Positions 10,325 through 20,609 of a stretch of DNA of 63,236 bases are shown here, piece after piece. Positions within the stretch are counted from its first letter, which is position 1. The number at the start of each line of letters is the position of its first letter. The stretch spans positions 5,214 through 68,449 of the forward strand of contig BRYA01000453.1 of the NCBI GenBank assembly GCA_030267965.1, read 5' to 3'. The translations under genes were made by a program, and so were the position numbers. Under the pieces are notes generated by a model. That model was not told the DNA's origin and did no database searches. It worked only from the letters and a program-made list of their open reading frames with translations. Source of the stretch: Triparma columacea (lineage: Eukaryota > Sar > Bolidophyceae > Parmales > Triparmaceae).

Positions 10325-10571
10325 GACACCTGAAAATCAAGGACACAGGTGTCGGAGGGAGGGCGGTGAGTTTAGCGGGTGAGTTTAGGCCTTGTAGAAG
10401 ACATTTGGGAGGTCGAAGATGCTGAGGTTGCATTAAGCACCTACTTCCTACTTCCTACTTCCCACCAAGCACCGTTCGTCACTACTCACAAGTTTGCTGA
10501 TTGCAAGATTTGATAGTCTAACTTTTGGTGCATTCTTGAGATCTCAAGAAAATCAGCTAATCTAGCTCTTT

Positions 10572-11646
10572 ATGACACTACCCAGCATCCCTAGCTTCCT
10601 CGTCCTTGTCCTCGTCCTCGTCCTCGTCCTCCTAGCCCCCCATGCCCGTTCCCTTTCCGTCGCGACCTACAATGTGCTCTGTGCTGACGATGAGTATAAC
10701 AGGGAGTGGGGATGTCCACTTGAGATCTCAAACTGCGAGTCAAACCAGTCGGACTGCACGAGAGACAGAAGATTGAGGGTGTGGGAGATGCTTGACGGGC
10801 AGTCAATTGACGTGCTCCTCCTCCAGGAGGTTGAGGATGGCTTCTTGGCCCTTAAGCCCCCTACATCTACATATAGACTCATCAACAGGTCAGGACAATG
10901 CGCAATACTCGTCCGCGACACACATCGCACAACGATCCTAGATTCCTTCAACCTTACTGTCCCTGATCAGACCAATTGCGAGTTCGTTCCTGCGGTGACA
11001 ATCACCACCTCTGAGGGAGATGAAAACATCACTCTCGCAAGTACCCATGTCGAGGCCTCCGTCTCCGACATGGGCGCATTCTACGCATCCCTGTCCTCGG
11101 AGCTCTCACGCCTAATATTATCCTCCTATGTAATAGTCGGCGGTGATTTCAACCATAATGTCTCCTCGGCCCCACCTCCCCCAAACTATTCTATCTCCTC
11201 TGCCCCGACGCTCCTTTCCAACGGCACCTCTCAGCACCAGGATGACTGGATGGGATCGTTCGATTACTTCCTACACTCTTCTACCCTCTCGACTACATTA
11301 GTCGAAGCGTCGACAAAAGGTTTCATGCCAAAGGTTGTTCAAGGCTATCAGCAGGGCGGCGTTAACAGGGACCTGGCTCAGGTGAGAATGGAAAATTCTA
11401 GCTAACGTGTATTACTTCGACTCTGATATTCAAGCTCAATCCCTATCTCATCTCTCGTCGCTCTTCACGCAGTTCAAACTACTAGATGAAGACGGAACGA
11501 AGCCTTTGCTTTACTCTTCTGATAGGTTCGATGGTGACGGTGGCGTCGAGGTTCCCTGCACCGCACCTTTTGTGGAATCGCTGAGTGATCACCTTATGGT
11601 GGTGGCGGTTTTCGATGTTGCGGCAGAGGAGAAGGCCGTGAAATAA
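10572..11646 (+). CDS. Secreted endonuclease/exonuclease/phosphatase-family protein
   Basis: Two exons (10572-11381, 11473-11646) give 327 residues. The leader is a long Leu/Val signal peptide encoded by a gtcctc repeat, ending PHARS. The EEP catalytic set is in order: SVATYNVLCADD, VLLLQEVEDG (metal-binding Glu), VIVGGDFNHN, FDYFLHSS and the final LSDHLMVVAVF with the Asp-His pair. The second exon boundary was chosen because only the acceptor at 11471-11472 restores the frame that carries SDH. Members cleave nucleic acids, phosphoinositides or sphingomyelin; the substrate here is open. Several NxS/T sites fit a secreted or lumenal location. Confidence 0.85.
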
Positions 11647-11746
11647 CCAAAAGGTTTTTCGATCGAAAATCGCCTATCTATTTTATTCTATGTTGCCCCC
11701 TTCCCCCTCCCTCCCCCCCCCCCCACACACACAACCACACCTCCCC

Positions 11747-12795
11747 TCAAGCCGACTTCTTCCCCTTCTTCCAGCTGTCGAACTTCTTCCCATAGTACGA
11801 ACCATACCAGTAGTCAAAGTAGGCAAAGTTCCCGTAATTAACTGTGAACTTCTGATGATGAGTGAGGTGATCCCCCCCCCCGGCTTTGATCTTCCCCTTT
11901 GTATCTTCAACGACCACGCAGTGGTGCGAACCCACGAAGGTCGTAACCGCGCCGAACATGAAGGCCGTCAGTATGGGTACAGAGATATCTACCCCGTTCC
12001 TCATCATTAGCATGGGGAGGAAGAGAGCAGCAGTGAGGACGCTGAGAAAGTGGTCCACGGGGTTGGCGTAGAAGCTGGTCCAGGCGCTGGTGTTGAGGAA
12101 CTTGTGGTGCATCTTGTGACCGTACCACCAGCTGCCGTACACGGACTTGGTGTGGGCCCACTTGTGGACGAGGAAGAAGATCACCTCATCAGAGAGGATG
12201 AAGAGGAGGATGTAAAGGACCTCATGGGGGGGGATGTCTTTGTAGGAAGCCACGGGGACCAGGTGGCCGGTGAGGGAGGCGTAGTGGATGTACACCTTGG
12301 CGTAAGCGGCGGTCATGAAGAGGTTAGTCCAAATCACAAACCTATCATTCATTGTGAGCTGCAGAGAGGGGTGGGAAGCGGTGGGGAGAGTGTTAGTTTG
12401 GTTTTAATCTTGCACGTCGCAGTCGCTGTTTTCTCCGTTGCCATGCCGGCCTTACCGTGGCTGCGAATTTGTTCGGCATGAAATGATGGAGCATCAAGCA
12501 GAATGCAATCCCGATCGTCATGAAGGGCCACATTTCCTCTGCCGTCTTGGGCATGAAGAAGGGGACGCATATAGCCCACGTCAGAAACTTCCCTGTGTGT
12601 TGGGGGGGATTTTTGAGCAGCTTCGGGAGGGGTGAGTAAAAGGCGAAGAAAGCTTGTTTGTTTCGGGACTGAAGAAGAACCCTAACCCCAAATTGTAATA
12701 TGAGGGACGTTTCGCGAATCATCGATGGACAAATTCGTAGTAATAAACATTCAACAGGGAGGGAGGTCGGCTAGCGTGCTTACCTCAAGAACCAT
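11747..12795 (-). CDS. Sterol desaturase / fatty acid hydroxylase family membrane protein
   Basis: Three exons are 12795-12784 (only 12 nt, MVLE), 12668-12456 and 12358-11747, giving 278 residues. The three histidine boxes of the di-iron oxygenase superfamily are present: HKWAH, HKMHH (preceded by SWWYG) and HHQKF. Hydrophobic helices precede and separate them (FMTIGIAFCLMLHH, EVLYILLFILSDEVIFFLVH, FLSVLTAALFLPML). The protein should sit in the ER membrane and oxidise a sterol or acyl chain. Whether it is a C-4 methyl oxidase, a C-5 desaturase or something else is not decided. The micro-exon start is inferred: it has a good GTAAGC donor and is the only nearby ATG giving an in-phase join. The Lys-rich end (KKGKKSA) could act as an ER-retrieval-like signal. 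Confidence 0.85.
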
Positions 12796-13002
12796 TTTTA
12801 TGAACTAACTTCAGTTTTTGAGGGATTCGGAAGGGCGAGAACAAGGGCCTCCGCATGTTGCGGGGAAACTAAAATTTTCTTAGTTCGTGACGACCGGTCA
12901 TATATTAATAGGGACCGCCGAATAAAGTGCTAACTTAACAAAACCGACAAGACGCTTTTGATAGCTGGAAAAAACTTAAAATTTACAAGGTTTTGGGAGT
13001 CC

Positions 13003-14164
13003 ATGGCTCTCTTTGCGGCTGTGGACGAGATTCTTGAGGATGATACGTTCTCAGAGTAGTAAGTACGCTCCTGTTATGTTTTTACTCTCACATCGCCTCT
13101 AATACGCCTCTAATCACCCAAACTCCCTCCTCGACGACTCCCTCCTCTCCCCAACCCACAGCCTTGCTGCCTTTGTTGACGACAATGATGATGAAGGGTT
13201 GGTTTCAATGCTTAGTTCTGCCCTTGATGTCGATGATGTTGACACTAAAATAGTCGAATACGTAAAGTCCAAGTTTCAGTCCAAGTTCCAGTCCAAGTTC
13301 CAAGATTCCTTAGACTCTGAGGCCACCTTTCCCTTAACACAACACAACACAATAGATAGTAAGAAACAGGCGACAACCGACAAGGAACCTTCATCCATGC
13401 AGACTGAGCAGGAGAAGAAGAAAAAGATTGTCGGGGAAGTGTTGGGCTGCAATGCTGATTTCTCCAAGTGGATTGTTTCCAAGAGTGAGTACAAGAATTC
13501 TCCTCATGACGTGATAATATCGTCCGCTTTGGACAGGCTCCCCAGGCTTCGGTCTGAGTACGACGCCGTCGTTGAGAGGCGCCGTCGCAAGGAGCTGGAG
13601 GAGCGGCTGAGGCAGGCTGAATTAGAGCGAAGGTGAGAGAATGAGGGGGGGGGGAAAGGGGTTGGAAAAACATGACCTAACGGTATGCTGGCGCAACGCT
13701 CTCCCGCGGCCTCGCTACGCTCGCCGCAGCGGTGGGAAGGAGAACAATTCCGAGATCGATGAGGTAACAAAGAAGATGATAATGTCAAGGTTTGACGACG
13801 AGTCCTACGCTGTCGGCTCCTCCTCCTCCTCCTCCAACAACAACAACAAGAAGAGCAGCAAGGCTAAGAAGGAGCAGAGGAGGAGCAACAAGAAGGACAA
13901 GGCCGACAGCGGGGTCCGTTTTAGGGACGGCGTCGTTGTGTCAAATAAGGGCGGCAAGTTCATCACTGAAGAGGTGAGCAGGAGGGGGGGGGGAGGGGCG
14001 TGCCACGGTGCTGACAGTATTAGTATTAACCTGACAGTATTAGAGTATTAACCCTTGAAAAACAAAACATTCGTAACCCCCACCCGCAGATCAAACCGGA
14101 ATGGGACGGGGGTAGCAGGGGGAGGGTTAAGTCCAAGGGCAAGAGGGGTGTTGGTTGGTCGTGA
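13003..14164 (+). CDS. Lys/Ser-rich coiled-coil protein, CCDC43-like
   Basis: Four exons join in frame: 13003-13058, 13162-13632, 13730-13973 and 14090-14164, giving about 281 residues. The N-terminal 60 residues are helical and acidic (MALFAAVDEILEDDTFSEYL). A small in-frame repeat (KFQS three times) follows, then a Lys/Glu coiled coil, a poly-Ser/poly-Asn stretch and a basic tail ending RGVGWS. The layout (short helical N-domain, a KKMIMSRFDDES segment, basic tail) recalls CCDC43. That is pattern similarity only and could be wrong. The splice joins are well supported because each restores an otherwise closed frame. It is convergent with the next gene, with only 86 bp between stops. Confidence 0.6.
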
Positions 14165-14250
14165 CTTGTTGGGGGGGACCAAGAAAATTGTTTTTGTTTG
14201 CATATAAACGAACAACATTCAATATCTCTCTTCTCTCTCTCCCCCTTCCC

Positions 14251-16257
14251 TCATCTCAACTCCTCCATCCCCTTAACATCTTCCCCGTTCCCCTCCTTCC
14301 TTCCTTTCTCTCCTTCCCTAACCCTCCTTACCCATTCCTCCATCCACTCTCTCTCCTTCCTCATCCCCTTAACAATTTTCCTCCTTTCCTTAACCCCCTC
14401 CCTAATTTCCTTCCTCCTCCTCCCCACTTCCATAACCTCGCTAACCTCCCTCCTCATGTTCCCCACCCCCCTCTCCGCCCCCGCCATCTCCTTATGACTA
14501 ACGAGTAGTCTTAATATCCTCCTCCTCCCTTTCCCCATCTCCCTCCTAATCCCTTCAACCCACTCATCAACCTTCCCGCCCGCTAAAGGTATAGCACTCT
14601 TTACCTTAACCCCCACCCTTTCAACTTCCCTAACCGCATAATCGACCTCCGTCATGATCCATTTCCCACCCCCTAATTTCCCCCCCACACCATCCCCCAT
14701 AATTTCCCCCTTAATCCCTTTCGTTTCCTCAGACCCCTCCACGAATTTCTCAACGTCTTCAATAACGTACTTCACGTACTTATCCTTAACCCTCCAAACC
14801 CCCTCCCCCTTTCCCCCGTTCCTAGTAACATCCGCAATCTCCGATAGCCATCTATACAGCAATTCAACATCCTTCCTTTTAACATATTCTAAATCAATCT
14901 CCACCCCCTTCTTCTTCATTGCTTTCAATATCCTAGCCAGACACCTGAGCACTTCACCAGTAGCGGTGGAACCGGCGTGGTGGATCGTTGTGCAGATTAA
15001 CGGGAGAGATTGTAAAGGGAACGTTAGACATTTATCTAACGGGTGAGAGGGTTGAGGTGGGGAGGTAGGGATTGAGGGGGGTTGTTGTAAAGTTTTAGGG
15101 GATCGAGAGGTCTTGTGTTGGCCAGCTGGTGGTTGGGCGTTGTAACTCTTCCCTCCTTCTCTTGTAGTATCCTGGTTGTGTTTGTTTTTTGTATTTTTCC
15201 TCTCCCTGTCTGCATCTTTGTTCCTGTTACGTTCCCTCTGCGTTTCCTTCTGTCTCTTCATCTTCTTCTCCTTCTTCCCGTGGTCCTTGAATGAAACCTC
15301 CACGTCCGAGCTGTCGTTATCTGCTTCTCCCCCTCCCTGCTGTACAGTGTCATCGTCATCAGATTCGTCCTCTCCTTCCCCATCACCCACGTCGTCCTCG
15401 TTAACAAAGTTATCTCCATCGTCCTCATCATAACTTCCTACCTCCCCCCCCTTCCCTCCCCCTCCTACATTCGTCCCTTGAATGAATCCCATAAGTCCCC
15501 CAGTATCTTCGATTTTCCTAACCTTCCTCCTTTTCCCACCTCCCTTCCCCTTCCCCTCCCCCATATCATCCTCCCCTTCCCCTTCATCGTTAGCGAAAAC
15601 ATCCCCAAAGTTAACCTTAACACCATCTAATCTATTCCCTCTCTTTTTCTTCTTCCCCCAACTCCTTCTTGGTGTTGAAGCTAACGGGCTTACAGGTGAT
15701 GTTAAAATCGCCATACTATCCATACTCAACCTACCCCTCGAACCATTACCGGAGGATCGAGCGGATATAGGGGAGGATATACGATGGAATGATATCGAGG
15801 CTGGTATACCATTCGGGTGTACAACTGAACCTTTAGGGGAGGATGATCTATCTACAACTTCTAAGATAGGGTCGTCGACTTCAACTTCGTCATCTTCAAC
15901 ATCTTCAACATCAGAAAGCACAAGGTCATCATCAGCACTGCTTTCTCCTCCTAGTTCAAAATCAACTGGACTATGTACCTCCTCCTCTGACTTAGCAGGT
16001 AGTTTGAAGGATATATTAAACGGTCTAGGTTTACTAACTCTAGTTTGACCAGGGGGAGGTACTTGATTAGAGGGATTAGACGATGAGAGTGACGTTACTG
16101 ATAGAGAACGCTTGCATGAGGGGGCGGTTGTGGAGGGCTTAGTGCGTGAGTGGTTGGTTGTTTCAGTCATTTTGTTTGTGTTGTTTTTTGTTGTTTTGTT
16201 GTTGTTAGTTTGGAGGATGTTTGGGTTGACGTTTTGTGTGATATTCTTCTCGTTCAT
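14251..16257 (-). CDS. Large low-complexity acidic/basic protein, single exon
   Basis: A 668-residue frame starts at ATG 16257; the frame is open further upstream but only with non-ATG starts. It has an Asn/Thr-rich N-terminus, Ser/Pro-rich and Asp/Glu-rich central blocks (DLVLSDVEDVEDDEVEVDD), a Lys/Arg-rich segment and a C-terminal 250 residues with helical character. That last part includes TGEVLRCLARILKAMKKKGV and ELLYRWLSEIADVTRN, followed by very basic helices. The architecture suggests a nuclear protein with a small helical domain, but I recognise no family. The coding strand is strongly purine-rich. Confidence 0.7.
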   Translation of the reverse strand: MNEKNITQNVNPNILQTNNNKTTKNNTNKMTETTNHSRTKPSTTAPSCKRSLSVTSLSSSNPSNQVPPPGQTRVSKPRPFNISFKLPAKSEEEVHSPVDFELGGESSADDDLVLSDVEDVEDDEVEVDDPILEVVDRSSSPKGSVVHPNGIPASISFHRISSPISARSSGNGSRGRLSMDSMAILTSPVSPLASTPRRSWGKKKKRGNRLDGVKVNFGDVFANDEGEGEDDMGEGKGKGGGKRRKVRKIEDTGGLMGFIQGTNVGGGGKGGEVGSYDEDDGDNFVNEDDVGDGEGEDESDDDDTVQQGGGEADNDSSDVEVSFKDHGKKEKKMKRQKETQRERNRNKDADRERKNTKNKHNQDTTREGGKSYNAQPPAGQHKTSRSPKTLQQPPSIPTSPPQPSHPLDKCLTFPLQSLPLICTTIHHAGSTATGEVLRCLARILKAMKKKGVEIDLEYVKRKDVELLYRWLSEIADVTRNGGKGEGVWRVKDKYVKYVIEDVEKFVEGSEETKGIKGEIMGDGVGGKLGGGKWIMTEVDYAVREVERVGVKVKSAIPLAGGKVDEWVEGIRREMGKGRRRILRLLVSHKEMAGAERGVGNMRREVSEVMEVGRRRKEIREGVKERRKIVKGMRKEREWMEEWVRRVREGEKGRKEGNGEDVKGMEELR

Positions 16258-16713
16258 TAGTGTGGAGTGCGCGTGTTCGGGTGTGTGTTGGAGTGTGTGT
16301 TGGAGGGAGATGGAATGAGAGGGAGGAAGAGGAAGGGGTTTCGAGAGGGATAATATAAATTTGCCAAATGAGCGTGTGATGGCGATATTGTATGTATATA
16401 TCTTTAGTTGTGTAGTGAATGTGTTCGTAAATGGTATCAAAATCGTATCAAATTGGTTTGAACAGCTAAACTACAACTATTGAAATGAACAAAAGGAGGA
16501 GGCAAAAGGGCTCCAGAAAATCCCTCCAAAGCTTGGGCCTTTCTTTCAGGTGATTAAGGCTTCTCATAGGTCTTCCCAGGGACTCCTTAGGTAAACCCCT
16601 CTCACTTTCTCTCTTTTCCTCATTTTCGTCATTTTTCCTTTACTTGTAAGAGCTACTCTAAAGTAAAGAAATGACACCTTTCTTGCCTACATTGTTCAAC
16701 ATTGATTTTAGAG
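16258..16713. other. Intergenic; contains the 3' part of an LRR duplication unit
   Basis: The part nearest 16714 (from about 16600) matches 18000-18137: cctcatttt, ctacttgtaagagctactct, then ttgcctacattgttcaacat. It therefore belongs to the tandemly duplicated unit. The remainder shows nothing recognisable. Confidence 0.65.
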
Positions 16714-17685
16714 TTACAGAAATTCCAGAATTACTCTCCACATAACCTTCGGGAGCCTCTTGCGTACCGCAGTTACCCCAAGTGTTTGCGCTTCACCTCC
16801 GTCCTCTCGATTCCTCTTTTTTTGGTCCGTAAAGAGTATCTTGAGGCAGGTCAGAACGGTGGTGCGTTCAAGTATGCGGTGCCACCTAGAATGGAGGAGG
16901 TCCTCGACAGTCGACATATTTTGATCGGCAGCAGCAGAGATTAGGGCAGTGCAGTTTGTGAAGCAGTCTTCACCGATGGAGACAGTAGGAGATAGACTGA
17001 GTTTCGTTAGGGCGGAGCAATCTCTGAAGGCTTCATCGCCAATCGACGTCACTCCATCTGGGATGGTGATGGCCGTGAGGGAGGAGCAATCTTCGAAGGC
17101 GGAATCGCCAATTGTAGTCACTCTGTCCGGGATGGTGATGGCCGTGAGGGAGGAGCATGCGTAGAAGGCGCACTCGCCAATTGTCGTCACTGAGTCTGGG
17201 ATTGTGATGGCCGTGAGAGAGGAGCATTCTGCGAAGGCGTAAGCGCAAATCGTTGTCACTGAGTCCGGGATTGTGATGGCCGTGATGGAGGAGCATCTGT
17301 AGAAGGCGCCCTCGTCAATCCACGTCACTGAGTCTGGGATTGTGATGGCTGCGAGGGAGGAGCATCCTTCGAAGGCGGAATTGCCAATCCACGTCACTGA
17401 GTCCGAGATGGTGATGGCTGCGAGGGAGGAGCATCCGTCGAAGGCGGAATCGCCAATCCACGTCACTGAGTCCGGGATGGTGATGGCTGTGAGGGAGGAG
17501 CATCCGTCGAAGGCCATAACGCAAATTGAAGTCACTGAGTCCGGGATGGTGATGACTGCGAGGGAGGAGCATTCCTGGAAGGCGTACTCGCCAATCTTCG
17601 TCACTCCCTTTGCAAAAGTCACCTCAGTGAGTTCATTGTTGTATGTGAACCTCTCAAAGCCAGAGTACACTGCTGAGCTGGGCAT
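16714..17685 (-). CDS. BspA-type leucine-rich repeat protein, copy 1
   Basis: The single exon encodes 323 residues. After MPSSAVYSGFERFTYNNELT and the cap VTFAKGVTKIG, there are about ten repeats of 23 residues of the form SLTAITIPDSVTxIGDxAF-x-x-C, the BspA/Treponema-type LRR. The C-terminal cap reads LTKLSLSPTVSIGEDCF, then NMSTVEDLLHSRWHRILER, and ends PKVMWRVILEFL. Such proteins are large families in several stramenopiles and probably bind other proteins; no target can be inferred. It is the downstream member of a head-to-tail tandem pair. Its upstream sequence is shared with copies 2 and 3. Confidence 0.9.
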   Translation of the reverse strand: MPSSAVYSGFERFTYNNELTEVTFAKGVTKIGEYAFQECSSLAVITIPDSVTSICVMAFDGCSSLTAITIPDSVTWIGDSAFDGCSSLAAITISDSVTWIGNSAFEGCSSLAAITIPDSVTWIDEGAFYRCSSITAITIPDSVTTICAYAFAECSSLTAITIPDSVTTIGECAFYACSSLTAITIPDRVTTIGDSAFEDCSSLTAITIPDGVTSIGDEAFRDCSALTKLSLSPTVSIGEDCFTNCTALISAAADQNMSTVEDLLHSRWHRILERTTVLTCLKILFTDQKKRNREDGGEAQTLGVTAVRKRLPKVMWRVILEFL

Positions 17686-18137
17686 CTCGGGGAGGATGAA
17701 AGTGGTAGTTCTGATAGCGCTTGAGCTAAGATATGGCGTGAATGTTTAGATGGAGAGGAGGAGATTGAAAGTTAGGGATTTGGGCGATGTAGTTTTGTTG
17801 GGGACCAAAATTGAGCTAACTATAATGTGTTTGGATATGGTGTGTAGGTAGTAGTATCGTTGTTGGTATTGTGAAGAGTTAGGTTGGTTGTAAAGAGTGC
17901 CTAAAGCTTATAATGCAGTTAATGCAGTTTTCTTGGCAAATAATGCCCAGATTCTGCCCAAATCTCCCACCAAGCCTTTCTTTTCCTCATTTTTCCTCAT
18001 TTATTTTCCTCATTTTCCCTCTACTTGTAAGAGCTACTCTAAAATAGCTCAGGGAGCAGCATGAGCATGTCGCTTCTGAAAAGAGCTAAAGAATATGACA
18101 CTTTTCTTGCCTACATTGTTGAACATTGATTTTAGAG
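17686..18137 (-). promoter_or_regulatory. Conserved family upstream region (LRR copy 1) and end of copy 2 unit
   Basis: From 17686 to about 17960 the sequence is closely similar to the regions upstream of LRR copies 2 (19065-19370) and 3 (23030-23304, other strand). Shared blocks include atggagaggaggagattgaa, gatgtagttttgttgggga and tatcgttgttggtattgtga. Conservation beyond the coding sequence suggests the promoter was duplicated with the gene. From about 18000 the sequence is the 3' flank of copy 2. Confidence 0.6.
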
Positions 18138-19064
18138 TTACAGAAATTCCAGAATAACTCTCCACATAACCTTCGGGAGTCTCTTGAATGCCTTAGTTCC
18201 CTGAAGCGCGACCACCTCATCTCCATCAAGGCGCTTCCTCTTCAGCCTATCCGATCTCCTGGGCTGGTCCTCCAAGAGGGCCTTGAGGCAGGACAGAACG
18301 GTGACGCGCTCAAGTATGCGGTGCCACCTAGAATGGAGGAGGTCCTCGACGGTCGACATATTTTGATGGGCAGCGGCAGAGATTAGGGCAGTGCAGTCTT
18401 CGAAGCAGTTTTCACCGATGGAAACGGCAGGAGATAGAAATAGTTTCGTCAGGGTGGAGCATCCCATGAAGGCGCTAAAACCAATCGACGTCACTGAATC
18501 CGGGATTGTGATGGCTGCGAGGGAGGTGCATTCTGCGAAGGTGCCACCGCCAATCGACGTCACTCCGTCCGGGATTGTGATGGCTGCGAGGGAGGAGCAT
18601 CCGAAGAAGGCGCTCTCGCCAATCATTGTCACTCCATCTGGGATTGTGATGGCTGCGATGGAGGAGCATCTTCCGAAGGCGCCACGGCCAATCGACGTCA
18701 CTCCGTCCGGGATGGTGATGGCTGCGAGGGAGGAGCAATCGTAGAAGGTGATATTGTCAATCAACGTCACTCCGTTTGGGATGGTGATGGCCGTGAGGTC
18801 CCAGCACTTGTAGAAGGCGCCATTGCCAATTGTCGTCACTCCTTCCGGGATTGTGATGGCTGCGAGGGAGGAGCATTCCCTGAAGGCGTAACTGCCAATC
18901 GACGTCACTCCGTCCGGGATTGTGATGGCTGCGAGGGAGGAGCATTCTTGGAAGGCGCTATAGCCAATCGACGTCACTCCCTTTGCAAAAGTCACCACTG
19001 TGAGTTCACCATCATCATAAAAGCTCTCTAGGAAACTGCCATTGTATACTGCTGATTTGGGCAT
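18138..19064 (-). CDS. BspA-type leucine-rich repeat protein, copy 2
   Basis: The single exon encodes 308 residues. It has the same layout as copy 1: an N-cap with VTFAKGVTSIG, about nine 23-residue repeats (AAITIPDGVTSIG...AF...CSSL), the Cys-containing cap, NMSTVEDLLHSRWHRILER, a Lys/Arg-rich linker (RRSDRLKRKRLDGDE) and the end PKVMWRVILEFL. Repeats are less regular in the middle (VTLIDNITFYDCS). It is the upstream member of the tandem pair; 1.4 kb separates equivalent positions in the two copies. Confidence 0.9.
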   Translation of the reverse strand: MPKSAVYNGSFLESFYDDGELTVVTFAKGVTSIGYSAFQECSSLAAITIPDGVTSIGSYAFRECSSLAAITIPEGVTTIGNGAFYKCWDLTAITIPNGVTLIDNITFYDCSSLAAITIPDGVTSIGRGAFGRCSSIAAITIPDGVTMIGESAFFGCSSLAAITIPDGVTSIGGGTFAECTSLAAITIPDSVTSIGFSAFMGCSTLTKLFLSPAVSIGENCFEDCTALISAAAHQNMSTVEDLLHSRWHRILERVTVLSCLKALLEDQPRRSDRLKRKRLDGDEVVALQGTKAFKRLPKVMWRVILEFL

Positions 19065-19481
19065 TTTGGGAAGGATTTGTGAAGGATGAAAGAACTAGTA
19101 CTGATAGCGCTTGAGTTAGGGTATGACGTGAATGTTTAGATGGAGAGGAGGAGATTGAAAGTTAGGAGGACGATGTAGTTTTGTTGGGAACCAAATCTGA
19201 GCTCAAACTACAATATGTTTGGATATGGTGTAGGTATTATTATCGTTGTTGGTATTGTGAAGAGTGTTAGGTTGTTGTAAATCGTAGCTAAAGTGTATAA
19301 TACAGTTTTCTTGCCTAATTCTGCCCAAATCTCCCACCAACTTCGGACCAACAAGCCAAAATCCTTTTCAGGGCTTCCTTTTCAGGGACGCTGATCGCAA
19401 AAAAATAAGTAATTTGATGTACATCGAATTCTGAAAAATTGCTTATAGGGACCCTAGCTGCAGCATTCTGGATTGTTTCGT
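19065..19481. other. Upstream region of LRR copy 2 and 3' flank of the MYND gene
   Basis: 19065-19370 is the duplicated family promoter described for copy 1. 19371-19481 shows nothing recognisable. Confidence 0.6.
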
Positions 19482-20609
19482 TCACTTCTTCTTACCCCTA
19501 CTATTCTTGCCCTTCTTCCCCTTCTTCCCCTTCTTCCCCGTCGCACCTGCTCCTTCCGCTACTCCCGCACCTGCTCCTTCCGCTACTCCCCCATCCGCTC
19601 CTCCCCCCTTAATCCCCTTCCCTGTCTTGGATCTTTTCTTGACAATTGCCTCACTCTCCCCTTTTTCGTTCAGCGGTCCCGTGCATAGCACCTTGTGCTT
19701 CTTCCAGTGCTTGACCTGGCACTCCTTCGAGCAGTAAGCGACAGTGCGACAGGGACACATTAGGAGCTTGTCGCGCTCCTTGGCAGTTAGAGCCTCGCAA
19801 ATGAAACAGCAGAAGGGACGGCCTTGAAGGTAATGTTTCGTGATGTTGGTGATTGTAGGATCTCGTTTGGAAGGATGGTATGAATTGAATTTGTCTTGAA
19901 CTACGTCGGAATCGGGCTTTCCGAGATGAAGAAATGTTGCGTACATCTTTATTGCGCCATCTCTACTAAGCTTAGGGTGTTCTCCTTTGCACGCGTTGAG
20001 GCAGGCATTAATCACATGAAGCACGTCGTTGGTGGTTGGAATAGCACCGCGTGTGAGAAACAGCCTACATAAGTCGTGTGCTCCATAACCCATACTAAAA
20101 GTAAGTGGTGAATGAACACCTCCAATACGGGCAACCACTGTCTTGTTCACATTTGCTCCATGATCGAGAAGTGCTATGGCGTGATCAATGTGTCCCACAG
20201 CAACAGCAGACATCAAAAGGTTGGAAGCGTCTTCCTCCAACCCTTCGACTCGTGGGTCCATATTAGGGTCAAGTCCATGTTCTAAGAGCAATCTCAAGAT
20301 TGTTGAATTGTCACTATTATTCATTGACATATCTGCGGCACTGTGCATGGCTTCCTCGTTGACGAAGCCGGCCTCTAAGATAAGCTTGACCATCTCAACA
20401 TTATCGTGAAGAGAGGCGATTGTGAGGACTGAAACTACGCCCAATTTCTCACCAACGTGCTCTGTATAAGCGCCAAACAAAACCTCAGGACCATGTTCCT
20501 TGGCATACCCCTTGATGCGATCCCAGTCTTGATCTAAAGCCAAGTTTATGCAGCACTGTTGACCTTCTGTCAAATTCGCCCATCCATGTTCCTCTGATTG
20601 GGATTCCAT
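19482..20609 (-). CDS. Ankyrin repeat and MYND-type zinc finger protein
   Basis: The single exon encodes 375 residues. Residues about 60-205 contain ankyrin-like repeats (SVLTIASLHDNVEMVKLILE, DNSTILRLLLEHGLDPNMD, NLLMSAVAVGHIDHAIALL, then HGANVNKTV). Residues 267-309 are a MYND finger with the Cys/His order CCFICEALTAKERDKLLMCP and VAYCSKECQVKHWKKHKVLC. The last 66 residues are a low-complexity Lys/Gly/Ala tail with KKGKKGKKGK. ANK-MYND proteins are usually protein-interaction adaptors, often nuclear or cytosolic. The family is common in stramenopiles and no specific role can be given. Low-complexity DNA at 19500-19600 encodes the tail. Confidence 0.9.
   Translation of the reverse strand: MESQSEEHGWANLTEGQQCCINLALDQDWDRIKGYAKEHGPEVLFGAYTEHVGEKLGVVSVLTIASLHDNVEMVKLILEAGFVNEEAMHSAADMSMNNSDNSTILRLLLEHGLDPNMDPRVEGLEEDASNLLMSAVAVGHIDHAIALLDHGANVNKTVVARIGGVHSPLTFSMGYGAHDLCRLFLTRGAIPTTNDVLHVINACLNACKGEHPKLSRDGAIKMYATFLHLGKPDSDVVQDKFNSYHPSKRDPTITNITKHYLQGRPFCCFICEALTAKERDKLLMCPCRTVAYCSKECQVKHWKKHKVLCTGPLNEKGESEAIVKKRSKTGKGIKGGGADGGVAEGAGAGVAEGAGATGKKGKKGKKGKNSRGKKK

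Larger units (their letters stand above)
16600..19370 (-). repeat. Tandem duplication of an LRR gene unit, about 1.4 kb each
   Basis: Two head-to-tail units (about 16600-17960 and 18000-19370) each contain the 3' flank, the whole LRR gene and about 270-300 bp of upstream sequence. Non-coding parts align nearly as well as coding parts, for example ttgattttagagttacagaa at both 3' ends and ctgcccaaatctcccaccaa at both 5' ends. That indicates a recent duplication. Confidence 0.85.
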
